A stretch of 64,000 nucleotides of DNA from Cristatella mucedo (taxonomy: Eukaryota > Bryozoa > Phylactolaemata > Cristatellidae): assembly GCA_009760855.2 (NCBI GenBank), contig WPIO01000005.1, positions 12,256,001 through 12,320,000 of the forward strand, in the 5' to 3' direction. The position numbers were made by a program, and so were the translations under genes. Position 1 is the first letter of the stretch. Each line of letters starts with the position of its first letter. Below are positions 22,355-64,000 of this stretch, in pieces. The notes below the pieces were generated by a model. That model was not told the DNA's origin, ran no database searches, and saw only the letters and a program-made list of their open reading frames with translations.

Positions 22355-22440
22355 GAGACACATGTAATTTAATGTATCTCCGTCTGTAACACCGCAAAGC
22401 CACAAAGACTATGTGGGTGTTATGTAGGAGAAGCTTAACA
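22355..22440 (-). repeat. LINE family A 3' tail, fragment
   Basis: 'taatgtatctccgtctgtaac' followed by 'gactatgtgggtgttatg' is the reversed family A tail. It lies directly before, and opposite to, the long family A copy that starts near 22455. Confidence 0.75.
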
Positions 22441-22454
22441 AGGCCAGCTCTTCA

Positions 22455-24345
22455 TTTTCACTCGAAAATTGAATTCCTGCCAGTCGGACCCTAAAGAGAT
22501 TTATAAGAGTGTACACAATTTACTGGCCAGTGATGAGAGGTCTGACTCTCGAGATACTAAAGGCTCATCTGAAAAGTTTTCAGCCTCCTTTACTGGAAAA
22601 ATTGTGAACATTCGTGCTTCCATAAAGCCCCTTCAGAGTAAAGCAATTTCGAAATCGCAACCTGTGATTTTCCTTAAAAGAATTTTTGAAGTTTTTGCAT
22701 TCGATGTGGCCACCTTACTAAGGTCTAGTAAAAAAGAGCTCGTTTCTTGAAGACTCATCACCATCATCTCTATGGTCTGCACTGGCTGACCAACTTAGCC
22801 GTGCCTTAACCGAGATTTGTAATGCTACTTTGTAATGTTCCCTTTTTTCTTTTTTGTCAGAGAACCTTGAAAAATTGTCACTAAGCAGCTGGTAGCACAT
22901 ATTGAAAAGAATAAAATGTCAGAAACATTTCAATCGGGATTCAAGTGGTAGTACTCCACTGAAACTGCTCTCCTCTGTGTTAACAATGACATCCTATGCG
23001 GCAACATGACGGGAATGTCACTGCCCAGGCTCTGCTAGATCTATCAGCTGTCTTCGACACGTTTGATCACCATGTCCTACTTGAACGATTGAGAACAACG
23101 ATCGTTCTGGCAGATGAGGCACTGGCGTGGTTTAAATCGCACTTGTCTGATCGTGTTCCATCCGTGTCATGTGGGAGTCGGGTCTCATCCACGAGACCGG
23201 TCACCTGTGAAGTCCCTCAGGGGTCCGCCCTCGGTCCCTTGCTGTTATCATTTATACTCAAATTCTGGGATAAGTGATTAATGCCGTGGAATAGGATATC
23301 ACTTTTATGCTGACGATACTTAGCTGTACTTGACATTCAAATCGTCGGAATCTACTGCAACAACTGATAAACTGGATGCTTGCCTTGCCGACATTCAATC
23401 CTGGATGTCGGAACATTTTTTGAAACTAAACGATAATGAAACTGAATTGCTGCTCATAGGACATCGCAAGCGTGTAGCTTCTATTAGAAGGCTTTGCTCT
23501 TCTAATAGGCGAAGCTGTTGTGCGACCACCACCACGTGCTGAAAATTAGGTGCCGTTTTCGACAACTGCCTAAATTTTGAAAGCTTCATTCAGAAAACTG
23601 CTACTAGAGCTAGCCACCACGTCCAATCCATATCTTAGATTAGAAACTGTCTTCCACGGTGGCTTGCAAAAGATTTAACTAACTCTTTAGTTCTGTCTCG
23701 GCTTGATTATTGTAATTTCCTTTTGGCTGGGCTACCCAAAAAAGCAACTAGGCCACTGCAGATAGCTATGAATATGGCTACAAGGCTAGTTTTCAAATCC
23801 CAGAGGTTTGATCATGTGTCTCATTTGCTAAAAGAGCTAGGATGGCTACCGGTTCATCAAAGGATATAGAGCCAAGTTCTTACGATGACCCACAAGGCGC
23901 GCTCCTAGAGCTACGGCTTGGCTCATCCATACTTAGCCAAGCTGCTGCACTAGTTTCAGCTTCCTCGTGCCCTCAGGTTCTGTATGGACAGTAAATTAGC
24001 TTTTCCATGCCTCTACTTAAAGACCGTTGGCGACAGAAGCTTTACTCTGCAGGTCCTAGACTGTAGAACTCGCTTCTGCGATTCTTTCGAAACGACAACC
24101 ACTCTCCTGCTGCTGACTATGGCACATCCTTTCCAGCAGTCCTGAGCTGCTACTTCCATGCTACTCATTACCTCAACTGCTCTCCTGACTCTGCTATGCT
24201 TCCCATTTTCTGTTTGCTGTGTGAGATTAAATCTGCTGGCTGCCAAATGGTTACCGAAAGCCGCTTAGGCTGTTAGTGCCCTACCCAAAACTCTCCGGCA
24301 TAACACCCACATAGTCTCTGATGAGTTACAGAGGGAGATACATTG
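22455..24345 (+). pseudogene. LINE family A: longest copy, with reverse transcriptase
   Basis: This is the most complete family A LINE. From left to right it shows a segment typical of the region before the RT (DPKEIYKSVHNLL; FSASFTGKIVNIR), the RT motif LDLSAVFDTFDHH at about 23037-23075, VPQGSALGP at 23212-23238, and the catalytic YADDT at 23306-23320. The C-terminal blocks (RLDYCNFLLAGLPKKAT and LKTVGDRS) and the family A 3' tail ending near 24345 follow. The motif order and C-terminal blocks place it in the L2/CR1 group. Stops and frameshifts, such as the stop two codons after YADDT, make it inactive. The endonuclease part is missing through 5' truncation. It is abutted upstream by an inverted tail fragment and downstream by a family B copy. 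Confidence 0.92.
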
Positions 24346-24359
24346 ACTATATATAGCCT

Positions 24360-25640
24360 TTGTGAAAGGTACAGGCACATGATCTGATGTTAAGGATCTA
24401 ATTCAATGGCACTGCACTGATGTAGTTCAGGTCGAAATATCAGCAGGAAATTTCAGAGTATCAATGTGAATGGATAAAGGTCATCCGAGGAACCTCTGAA
24501 GTATAGGGTACCTCAGGGTTCTGTGCTTGGTCCAGCCCTTTTCACGGTTTATACTCTCTCTCTCTCTCTCTTACCGATATGATTGCCAGGCAAAACCTAG
24601 GCTTTTGCCTCTATGCATATTAAATAAGACTCTTTTTACTTCACTCAACGGATACATACATGAAAGCTAGATGAATCACAGCAGACATCAGGAAATATAA
24701 TATACATTAGTAGCCTGAAGCCGTGCTTCGTCAATTGCTTAACTATTGGCTACCGGTGAGGCATGTACATTAGTGTCAACGGCAGAAGTCGGAGGCCCAC
24801 ATAAACAATCTGCACGAAATCTATGTGTCCTATTCCAAGTAATCTTTCATTGGATGATCACGTGAGCTCCACAGTCAAGTCTGCCTACTTTCAGCTATAT
24901 AACATTGGTAAAATTCGTGCTTGTTTAGACAAGGATACCACATCTAAATTGGTCTATGCATTTGTGATACTCCTTCTCGACTTCTGTAACTCAGTGCTTG
25001 CTGGTATACCGACCTATGCACTCAGGCGCTTACAGCTGGTGCAATATTCTGCAGCTAGGCTTGTCTGTCGTAAGCTTCACAGTTGCCTCGTCACACCACT
25101 TCTCACCGACCTATACTGGCTCTCAGTCAAGCAACCACCGACTTCAAGGTTCTGTCACTCACTTTTAGGTCCCTTCATTCTTTGGCTCCAGCTTACCTAT
25201 CAGATCTACTCCCCCACCAGGCTAAGCATCCTTCCACCAGATTTTTTGAATTTAACTGTTTACCTATACCTCGTAAAAACTTAAAACTCTTTGGAGACCG
25301 TGCCATTAGTTCGTATGCTCCCAAAGCCTGGAACTCCCGATTTGCGTCACGACATCCCCTGACTTGACTCTATTTAAAAGCAGCTAAAAAACATTCATTA
25401 ATCACAGCATTAATGGGTCCAAGTGATTCTCCCTTGTGTGCTTATGCTTTCTGACAATCAATGCTGCCACTCACCATATTTGCACGCTGACCCTGTGCAT
25501 GTCACCTCTAACCATGCAATGCTTGTTGTCATTGGGCATGCTATGGCTAACAATTCGATCATGCTTCCCTTGCAAGTGCCAAGAAAGAGATCGAGTTTTC
25601 TGAGGGCATTATTACACCTGTATTATTATTATTATATTTG
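24360..25640 (+). pseudogene. LINE family B with RT core remnant
   Basis: The RT motif VPQGSVLGP occurs at about 24508-24534, followed by a (CT)n run at 24554-24572 that has disrupted the next part. The C-terminal frame (24823-25284) has SSTVKSAYFQLYNIGKIRAC and LQLVQYSAARLVCRK. The 3' untranslated region with 'gctgaccctgtgcatgtcacc' leads to a (TTA)n tail near 25621-25636. Frameshifts split the C-terminal part. It directly follows the family A copy, so the two LINEs form a 3.2-kb block. Confidence 0.88.
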
Positions 25641-25644
25641 TAAA

Positions 25645-26850
25645 GTTGGTTATGCACGGCAGCAGCAGGTCTGTGCATTTTAGAGGTATGACAGTGGGGA
25701 TATGGACTAGTCGTTTGATTGGCAAGCGAATTTCAGGATGAGGTTACTCGTGGCCTCCTTGAATGTAGACATGGAAGTGCTGCACGGAATTGAGAGACAT
25801 GAGTCCAGATAGGATAACGCTACCTTACGAATGGACTCTGATTTTGTTAATTCTCTATGTTTGGGCTTCATACAAGACTAGATAGTGCCTTACTCAGTGC
25901 TTCAGCTTTGAGCTGGGGAGTTGAGTTACACTGTGGGCTACGGAAGAGAGTTGCTGCCTAATTTGGCTGGCTCTGCACACCTGAAGCCCTCCTCGGTTGT
26001 CGAATAGAGCGTTTGCACCAACAGATATAAACTTGTAAAAATACGTTATGGAAGCTCTTTTACAACCGCAGTGTTAGGCTAACGTCAGCATACCTGTGTG
26101 CATTTGTATCGTAGCTATAAGTCGCTGGTCTTGGTTTTAAGCCTCATCCTACAACGGTATATATCCCGCATTGGCAAGGACTACTATCATAACGTGGGCT
26201 GTGATTTCGGCCTATGAATATTTGTACAGAAGCCGTTGCAGATATTTTGCAACACTGAAGCTTCTTTTGAGATGGGCTCCCTTCGTATGTACCGCTCCAA
26301 GACTGCGCTATCAGAACACGGCCCCTAACGAGAGCTATAGGGGATTTGAAAAGCCAACCATGTGCAGCGCTTAAAGACCGACTTCAACGTTTCAGCTTCT
26401 AACGCTGGTGTCACATGTCAAACGCTACTTGTTGAATCTAAGCGTATTGGCTTATATATTATAAGCCTCACGGAAGCACAAGCGTTTACGTGACCGGATC
26501 GAAGAGCTCATTTAACTGCTAAGGTTTAGGCTTGCGATTTAAAGGATGCTCTCTCTCTCTCTCTCCTGCTTGACTTTCTTACGGGCATCATGCCCATATA
26601 ACGTGCCCCACTTTCATAAACAAGTGTCAGATTCGCGGTGGAATCGTTTGCCGGACGACAGACCCGGCAGCAGCCACTACCGAACAGGCGGCGACTGTAG
26701 CCATCGGTCGACCCGCCCACTTGACCCTTTACGTCAGCTGGCTCTGTGGTGTCGTAATCTTCGACAACAAAATATCACCTTTTTTATTAAATCAGTGTGA
26801 GCTTTACAAAAATATACCGTGTCATGCATAGCGTGCGAGAGTCCATGATG
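25645..26850. other. No recognised gene upstream of the PDSS1 promoter
   Basis: The stretch contains a short CT run near 26550 and becomes more GC-rich from about 26620. No coding sequence or repeat is recognised. Its right end may belong to the PDSS1 promoter. Confidence 0.3.
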
Positions 26851-26951
26851 CCGCAGTGTTGTACTTTCGACGTTTGTCCCAAGCGGTGTGTGCGTGCGGT
26901 ACCTCGGCGTGGCCGCGTATCCGGGAGTCCGACGCCGCTTGCGGTAGTCAG

Positions 26952-57922
<30,971 letters not shown>

Positions 57923-57947
57923 GTGCTCTGCGTTGTGTTGAATAGCT

Positions 57948-57968
57948 ATTAAATAATGCTATATTAAA
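57948..57968 (+). terminator. Polyadenylation signals of PDSS1
   Basis: ATTAAA hexamers at 57948-57953 and 57963-57968 lie 26 and 41 bases after the stop codon. ATTAAA is the commonest variant of the AATAAA signal. If they are used, the 3' untranslated region is very short, about 60 bases. Confidence 0.55.
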
Positions 57969-57999
57969 TTTTCGCATTTTACTCTCATCTTTGTGTTTT

Positions 58000-58321
58000 G
58001 AGTCTACCATGAGGCAACTTAAATAACCGAATTCTATGTAGTCAGAGCTGTGATCCCGAAACAAGCAAACTGTTCCAGTAAAAAATTCAAGTCAGATCAT
58101 TACAGGGGATGCTATTTAATAAGGAAATATTGGTTTCTGTGGTAGGAATAACTGGAATGTGCTATGATAAGTGAGATCTAAAAAGGAAAGAGCGGCAATG
58201 GATTGCAGTTGAAATCTAGTACGGTGGTATACTTGAAGATCTCTTGCTCTCATTCACGATTAGAAGCCGCAAGTGCTTGAGTCTGAAATAGTCAGCATTA
58301 ATATTGTAGCACTTGCATTGG

Positions 58322-58403
<82 letters not shown>

Positions 58404-59550
58404 GGTATTCTTCAGTTTTATTCCAAACACTTTCGTTCACGGGCACTATTATTTGCCACCGCTTACGTTGTCGTTTTGGTTTCGAGGCATCTTGTAACGC
58501 CTTGCAGTTTGGCATTTATCCCATTTCGCGAAGGAAACCAATTTCGCTCAACCAATTAAGAATATTTTGCCTACCAACGGAAGACCTTCTGCCGCATGTC
58601 AAGCTTGCAGGGGATATGACTGAAAACGTTTTGGGAAAAGCTTATTTAATGTCTAATAATAATTTTCCTGATTCTTCTGCTTTGGGCTTGAAAAATTTAA
58701 GTGGGCTTCGGCAGCCGTTGTGGACGCTCATAGGGACTTCGTGGGAAGGTGTTCCTGTACCTATGGGTGCAAGGAGCGATGGCGTTGCGTTAGACCTGAA
58801 CTTAACTACGAAGTTGCATTGCATTAGGTACTTGCAAGGGTGGCTGTGCCAAAGCATGACCGAGTCGAAGAAACAATGTATTTGATGATTTTTATAATTC
58901 TATATTAAGCTTTAATCATGCACAGAATCGGCACTTTCGTCGAGATTTAAGGGTGATTTTCATTAAATTACTCAAATCTATCCGATGGTCGCTTTCCCTA
59001 TTTTGGTTTTTATTACCTTGGGCTACATTTTTTCATTGGAAGGTGACGTCAGCTGAACAAGTGTTCACACTTTTTAATGCATCAGATGATTTTAATCAAA
59101 CTTTATAACGATATATTCGGCCCCGTTGCTATCGCATTAGATGATACACTACTCGGCTATGAGCTATTGACCTTAACTTCGCCGGACCGATGTGGCAGGG
59201 CTAAGCCATCCCTGGATATTGAATCTGATATATGAAAATGCTCCCTTCTTGATAAAATCACGCACATTCGTACTTCATAATGACACTTCTATTGAGCATG
59301 TGCTGAATTGCAACCTATTTCCTCTTTTGGGAATTTTTTCCAGGTTTCATAAGGTGGCGTGGTTATAAAAATTAATAACACTAATAAGGTCACCTGCAGA
59401 CCCTATACCAACCCCTCTTGTCTTGGTTGACATACAAGATTAGCACAACCAAAGGTTAGGTTTTTAGTGTTTCACATGATAAAAGTGGTTTGTTCCACGG
59501 CTTTTTTGAATTAACCTTTGGCATCATGACCAATAATCACGTGCTTACCT
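58000..59550. other. No recognised gene downstream of PDSS1
   Basis: It contains an (AT)n tract. An open + frame at 58513-58885 (SALGLKNLSGLRQPLWTLIG) has no family resemblance that I know, no splice signals and an average composition, so I do not call it. Confidence 0.35.
58329..58399. repeat. (AT)n microsatellite
   Basis: About 70 bases of alternating A and T. Confidence 0.95.
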
Positions 59551-59556
59551 TAAGAA

Positions 59557-60452
59557 TAATAATAATAATAATAATTCACTTGGTAAAGCGCCCTCAGAGA
59601 ACTTAATCTCTCTCTAGGCGCTTTACATTTGCTGCAAAGTGAAATGCAATTGAATAGTAAGTAAAATCGTGCCTGAAAAACAAACAAAATGAATAATATG
59701 GTTAGGGGTGACATGCACAGGGTCAGCATGCGAATGTGGTTAGTGGCAGCATGCACAGTGTCAGCACGCAAAAGCACATCAAGGACGAATCACAGGGACC
59801 CGCTAAATGCTGTCCTAAATAGGTGTGTTTTTAGGTTCCTTTTAAATGTGGTCAGGTCGGAGGATGTTCTGACGCAGGTCGGGAGGGAGTTCCAGGCTTT
59901 GGGAGCATACGAACTAAATGCATGGTCTCCAAAGGATTTAAGGTTTGTACGAGGCATTTCTAGACTGTTGGATTCCGAAAAGCGGGCGGTACGATGCTTG
60001 GCCTGATGAGGTAGTATATCTGAAAGATAGGCTGGAGCCATTGAATGAAGGGACCTAAAAGTGAGCGACAAAACCTTGAAGTCAATCCGTTGCTTGACTG
60101 GTAGCCAGTGCAGGTCGGCGAGAAGTGGAGTAATGTGGCAACTGCGACGCTCACGACAGACAAGTCTAGCTGCCGAGTTTTGCACCAGCTGCAATCGCCT
60201 GATCGCACATGCTGGTAGGCCAGTAAGCAGTGAGTTGCACAAGTCGAGACGGGATGTCACGAATGCATGGACTAACTTAGATGTGGTATCTTTATCTAAA
60301 CAAGCCCGAATTTTAGCATTGTTATGAAGCTGAAAATAGGCGGATTTGACTGTGGAGCTGATATTGTCGTCTAACGAGAGGTCGCTTTGGAATATGACAC
60401 CTAGATTTCGAGCTGATTCAACTGGAGATATGCTGGCAGAGCCAATTTTGTG
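59557..60452 (-). mobile_element. LINE family B, best-preserved copy
   Basis: On -, an uninterrupted frame of 221 codons (59790-60455) covers the C-terminal third of the ORF2-type protein. Landmarks are SARNLGVIFQSDLSLDD, SSTVKSAYFQLHNNAKIRAC, LQLVQNSAARLVCRERRSCH, DLHWLPVKQRIDFKVLSLTF and APKAWNSLPTCVR. The complete 3' untranslated region and an (AAT)n tail at 59557-59576 follow. It is truncated just after the RT catalytic loop and so lacks RT core and endonuclease. The open frame suggests that this is the youngest family B insertion here. Confidence 0.93.
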
Positions 60453-60724
60453 CAAGTAACTTCAAATAATGCATGAATTTGAACCGTAGCAATCTCATTT
60501 AGATACAAACAGCAACGTGTCTAAAATCCACACCAAATTAGTTATATATTCGGCGATATCAAAGCAGCCTTGCTCATGGCTCGGCTCCGAGTTACTATAT
60601 GCCTTGATGACTTTGAAGAAGGAGACAGAGAGGGTAAACATAAAGACAGAGAGAAAGAGAAAGAGAGCAATCTGCACTTGCATTCAACTAGAAGGTAGAG
60701 ACCAGCTGATTCAACAGTCTTATT

Positions 60725-60744
60725 CATATATACATTCACATTTA

Positions 60745-60834
<90 letters not shown>

Positions 60835-60854
60835 TAAATGTGAATGTATATATG
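60725..60854. repeat. Perfect AT-centred palindrome
   Basis: Arms of 24 bases, starting 'catatatacattcac' and ending in its exact complement 'gtgaatgtatatatg', flank an 82-base (AT)n core that is itself self-complementary. The whole 130-base unit can fold as one hairpin. Confidence 0.95.
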
Positions 60855-60879
60855 CGTTTTGAATTTTCGCATGTTCTCA

Positions 60880-60985
60880 CTTACCAATTTGGTATGCTTC
60901 TCTTTCCGCATATGTAGGGTGCCTAGAATGAGACCCAGTTCCATTGTGGAGCTGCAGAATAAATGTATTATTATTTATAGGGGCA
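60880..60985 (+). repeat. LINE family B 3' tail, fragment
   Basis: 'gcatatgtagggtgcctagaatgagacccagttcc' followed by 'tattattattta' resembles the family B 3' end. Confidence 0.5.
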
Positions 60986-60999
60986 CCAACGCCTCTCGG

Positions 61000-61135
61000 T
61001 CTTCCATCATCGCTTGCAATGGGCAATGAAGAATTGCCAGCTGCTTGGCTAGGATCGGCGATCCGGGTTATCGAATGTTTGACTAGTCTTTGGGGCTGTC
61101 CCCGTCCTTTCGTCCCACACGGCTGGTGAAAGTTA
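61000..61135 (-). repeat. tRNA-derived SINE, decayed
   Basis: On -, the block 'ggcaattcttcattgcccattgcaagcgatg' matches the SINE body at 30370-30395. The head contains a weak box near 61060-61085. Confidence 0.55.
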
Positions 61136-61139
61136 ATGA

Positions 61140-62540
61140 GACTACTAAAGAGTTCGAGTGAGTCCAGACCAAAGTAAAGTCACCCTCACTGAAGCCATCC
61201 GTGTCAACATGTAGCTACTGAACAGTAGCAAGACAACTGTGCAGAGCTGTCACCTGCGAACTCTCGATAGCAATAATTTTGTGTTTCGTTTGCATTATTG
61301 TAAGACGAAATCCCCTAAATACGTCCCAATTACGTATCTCTTAATGTTTCTTTGTCCTGCCATCCTGCGTTGCCATCGAGAGTCACTCCGAAGTCTCGTA
61401 CGAAAGATGAGGTTTCATGGTTGCAGCGATACCCACGCAAGCAGCCCTCCCCAGTTCGATTAGATCCCCAAGCTAGCAGCTGGTCGTAGTTATTATTGCC
61501 TGGTGTAAGAAGGAATCCAGATGCAGTCAATTTACTAAGACAGGACAAACGGTGGGCTTCACTTGTCTGCCGGGCCACAGCTGACCACGAGACCCATAAC
61601 AGTGTGAAAATGAATATGAAGACATTGTTTGCAAAAATCGGTAAGAGCTATTTTTAATGAGTGATTGTAAACGAGTTCTCTACTGCTCTGTTCACGAGTG
61701 GTCTCAAGCAATAGTAAATCCATACAACGAGGAATTGAGCAGTGGATAGCACCATCTTTTCAAACAACCTTTTCCAGCCGACCTCATTATGATTGATTTG
61801 TTAAGAAGACAGTCTGCATCCATGTCTGCTTCGCCCACTTCAATTCCTCGTGTGGATTTAATATTTCTTATATAATATTTTATTTATAATATTTTATTTA
61901 TAATATTAATATTTCTTAATATTTCTCTCATCTGAGGTTAGCTTTAGAGGTGTCGGCAAGCAAAACTTTGTAAAATGGCAGCCTCTGCCATTCTGGTAAT
62001 TTTGTAACAAGCATAGTGGGTACATGTACACAAACACAGTGTAAGGTATTCAGAGTAGAGGAAGCGAAATGAACTGAAACCTATATCACAATAATTTATT
62101 ATTACTGTGCCAGTTAAGATGTACATATCAGAATACTTTTTAATTCAATAACCAAGTTGTAAAAAAATATATAAAAGCAATGATGCATAGATCGGAATAC
62201 TTAATTTTTAATTTACCAAGTTGTAAAAAATATAAAAGCAATAAAGTTGCTATCCAGCAGCAGCATTATTGACCAGCATCATAAAAATGTCAATAAACGA
62301 GGAGAAAGTACTTCTAGACTCGGCAATTTGATGGCACCAAAGGTGCACTGTCTTTTCCCTGTCACGAGACTGCAATAAAAACGGTCATAACTGTCAAGCA
62401 TGTATTACTATTGCTACACTTTGCTGCGAACAGTGCAGCTGAATAGATGACTGTGCATTACATCCCCCACAGGTTCACTGCTACTACTCCCAGTGAAGTC
62501 TGTCAGCAGCATACTGTCTGCACCTTGCAAAAATCGGTGC
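61140..62540. other. Unassigned; probably 3' flank of the - strand gene at its right
   Basis: There is no recognised gene. A - frame at 61330-61578 contains VRDFGVTLDGNAGWQ, which weakly recalls a LINE C-terminal segment. Imperfect duplications lie at 61870-61910 and at 62128-62240. ATTAAA signals on - near 62139 and 62205 could end the - strand transcript. Confidence 0.3.
62128..62240. repeat. Imperfect 55-65-bp tandem duplication
   Basis: Two units share 'ggaatac/agaatac...aattcaataa/aatttacc', 'caagttgtaaaaaa' and 'tataaaagcaat'. The first unit has an added 'tgatgcatagatc'. Confidence 0.75.
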
Positions 62541-62544
62541 ACTT

Positions 62545-62775
62545 TCAGCCTTCAGAAGACTCCACGGGCACGAGATCGGCACACTCAACTGGTGCTCTTC
62601 CGATTTGTGGTAGGACGTAGCAGGGGTTTGCTGCTGTGGGGTCCTCAATCACAGAGGCGATTCTAAGCTCTGCTATAAGTGGTCGCCCAAAGTTGCAGGG
62701 CAGCAGCTCTATGTGTGTGCCTCGAGACGTCTCAAAGTATGCCTCTATGGTCACGTGGACCAGCAGGTCTTCATC
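62545..62775 (-). CDS. Terminal exon of an unidentified gene
   Basis: On - this reads as a last exon of 76 codons and a stop. It starts DEDLLVHVTIEAYFETSRGT, passes through HIELLPCNFGRPLIAEL, and ends CADLVPVESSEG. A strong acceptor, a T-rich tract followed by CGTAG, lies immediately before GATGAA (62776-62780 on +). The frame is open back to the acceptor, in phase 0. The composition is balanced and protein-like, unlike neighbouring frames. I do not recognise the family. The preceding exons should lie at higher coordinates on -, possibly outside the window. The exon's role cannot be stated. Confidence 0.6.
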   Translation of the reverse strand, partial: DEDLLVHVTIEAYFETSRGTHIELLPCNFGRPLIAELRIASVIEDPTAANPCYVLPQIGRAPVECADLVPVESSEG

Positions 62776-62779
62776 CTAC

Positions 62780-63845
62780 GAAAAAATGAACCAGGTCGAC
62801 TCAATAGTGCAACACCTAGAGAGTTACCAAAATAAGATACGTGTACGAGACATGAGGATCGATTTGAATTACAACTAAGAGATCAATGCATGTACACATA
62901 GCAACGGATCTGCATTGAGGATTGAAAGAAGATGCACGGGTACCTGGAAATGAAAAAATTGCAGTCTAGCATACAAAATAAGCTACTGACAGGGTTTAAG
63001 GTAAAGCTTCAACTTGATGACGAGTATAGGCACCAGTTTCAGCTTCCTCGTGCCCTCAGATCCTGTATGGACAATAAATTAGCTGCTCCATCCCTCCGCT
63101 TAAAGACTGTTGGCAACAGAAGCTTTTGCTCTGCAGGTCCTAGGCTTATTTTTTTATTACATTACAAAGGCTGGGTATAGATGTCGCCAGATGCGCCATT
63201 AACTGGTGGGCATGACTAAATAACTGCTGCACACGAGCACAGTCTACAGTGATCAGTCGCAATAAAAGAAAATCCTCCGGATAGACCAATATATATTTGG
63301 AAAATATGAACCGCTCCTGTAAGCAGGTCAGAAGACATGCCACAGGCTGCCATTGTCACGTAGCTTGTGAGGCGGCTTGTTTTGAGTTCTGGTACATTCC
63401 TGGATACTAATACTTACACAGTTATCCGATGCAACATCATCATTCTAACTCGGATAGCTGCCATGCAACCAAGAAGCACGATAACTATACGGTTACGGTT
63501 TTAGGAAGGCTAGGCAGCAGAACTAAATTTGTAAACCATGCATCGTGCTTGCTCCTCTGTACAAGGGTTTCTAAATATAAATAAATAAAAAAAGATAGAC
63601 TGATATCTCCCAACCTTAATGAAGGAACTATCGGCAAGTTGGAATGCTCCAAAAAGATAAAACTGCCCCTGGTTGTTGCTACGTGTGCATGAATGGTTTC
63701 ACTCAATAAACTAATAGGACAGTCTTCAGGTAACAGTGTATGCATGAACTACACTGCAGCCTTCACAATATAGAAGACCAATTTCGAATCACAAGATCCC
63801 ATCCACAGTTTGGCATCGTATTTTTTAGCAAACTATCAAATATTT
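62780..63845. other. Unassigned; possible intron of the - strand gene
   Basis: Two - frames could be exons but are unproved. One is at about 63151-63317 (ERFIFSKYILVYPEDF, after a CTTACAG acceptor). The other is at 63604-63745 (LLPEDCPISLLSETIHAHVA). I could not join them convincingly to 62775. A family A scrap lies between. Confidence 0.3.
63030..63148 (+). mobile_element. LINE family A, C-terminal scrap
   Basis: It codes for DNKLAAPSLRLKTVGNRSFC and stops at 'cctagg'. Both ends are lost. Confidence 0.8.
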
Positions 63846-63850
63846 AAAAT

Positions 63851-64000
63851 CCTAGCTGATTGAACAGCCTCTTTTTGTATAGCAACAGAAGAGCCTTTAT
63901 GGCTATCACCACTGCTTGCAGTGGCGATAAAGGATCGCCCACCGCAGGAATCGAACCCACGACCTCGGGACCGAGGTCGTGAAAGCAACCGCCTTACTTA
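63851..64000 (-). repeat. tRNA-derived SINE, cut by window end
   Basis: On -, the B box GGTTCGATTCC is at 63947-63957, and the inverted repeat ACGACCTC...GAGGTCGT lies just upstream of it, as in the copy at 50448. The tail begins at 63851. The A box lies at or beyond the window edge. Confidence 0.85.

Noticed and set aside
58513-58885. Open frame downstream of PDSS1
   Set aside because: No family resemblance, no splice signals and an overlapping frame of similar length on the other strand.
63151-63317. Candidate internal exon of the - strand gene
   Set aside because: The acceptor is good, but only weak donors exist and no join to the terminal exon could be supported.

Overview
This is a window of nuclear DNA from an animal, most likely an invertebrate. 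The evidence is an intron-rich gene whose closest recognisable relative is animal PDSS1, several hundred bases to 5 kb of intron between short exons, tRNA-derived SINEs, L2/CR1-like LINEs, Tc1-like DNA transposons and long microsatellites. There are no bacterial-type operons. I cannot name the species from the sequence alone.

The only host gene I can assemble completely is PDSS1, the catalytic subunit of trans-polyprenyl diphosphate synthase, which makes the ubiquinone side chain in mitochondria. It lies on the + strand from 26952 to 57922. It has nine exons with phase-compatible GT/AG borders and encodes a protein of 386 residues. Both Asp-rich prenyltransferase motifs are intact. A CpG-rich stretch around exon 1 looks like its promoter, and ATTAAA signals follow the stop codon. 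A second, unidentified host gene ends on the - strand near 62545-62775; only its last exon is convincing.

Left part (1-26.8 kb): no host gene is recognised. It is built of mobile elements. Two compact LTR retrotransposons (2415-5011 on -, 17462-19140 on +) each have two LTRs, a perfect 5-bp target-site duplication and a decayed gag-like gene, but no visible protease, reverse transcriptase or integrase. Solo LTRs lie at 2731-3458 (nested inside the first element), 11452-11654, 14283-15083 and 19335-19732. Two LINE families recur. Family A has a 3' tail containing a conserved 'cccacatagtc' segment. Family B ends in (TTA)n.

Middle part (26.8-58 kb): PDSS1 and its introns. The introns hold many LINE family B copies in both orientations, SINEs, three decayed Tc1-like transposases around exon 8 and large microsatellites.

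Right part (58-64 kb): the least decayed family B LINE fragment (59.56-60.45 kb), a long perfect AT-centred palindrome (60.73-60.85 kb), SINE copies and the end of the - strand gene. The mobile elements are all relics; every long reading frame in them carries stops, frameshifts or truncation, apart from the C-terminal LINE frame at 59790-60455.
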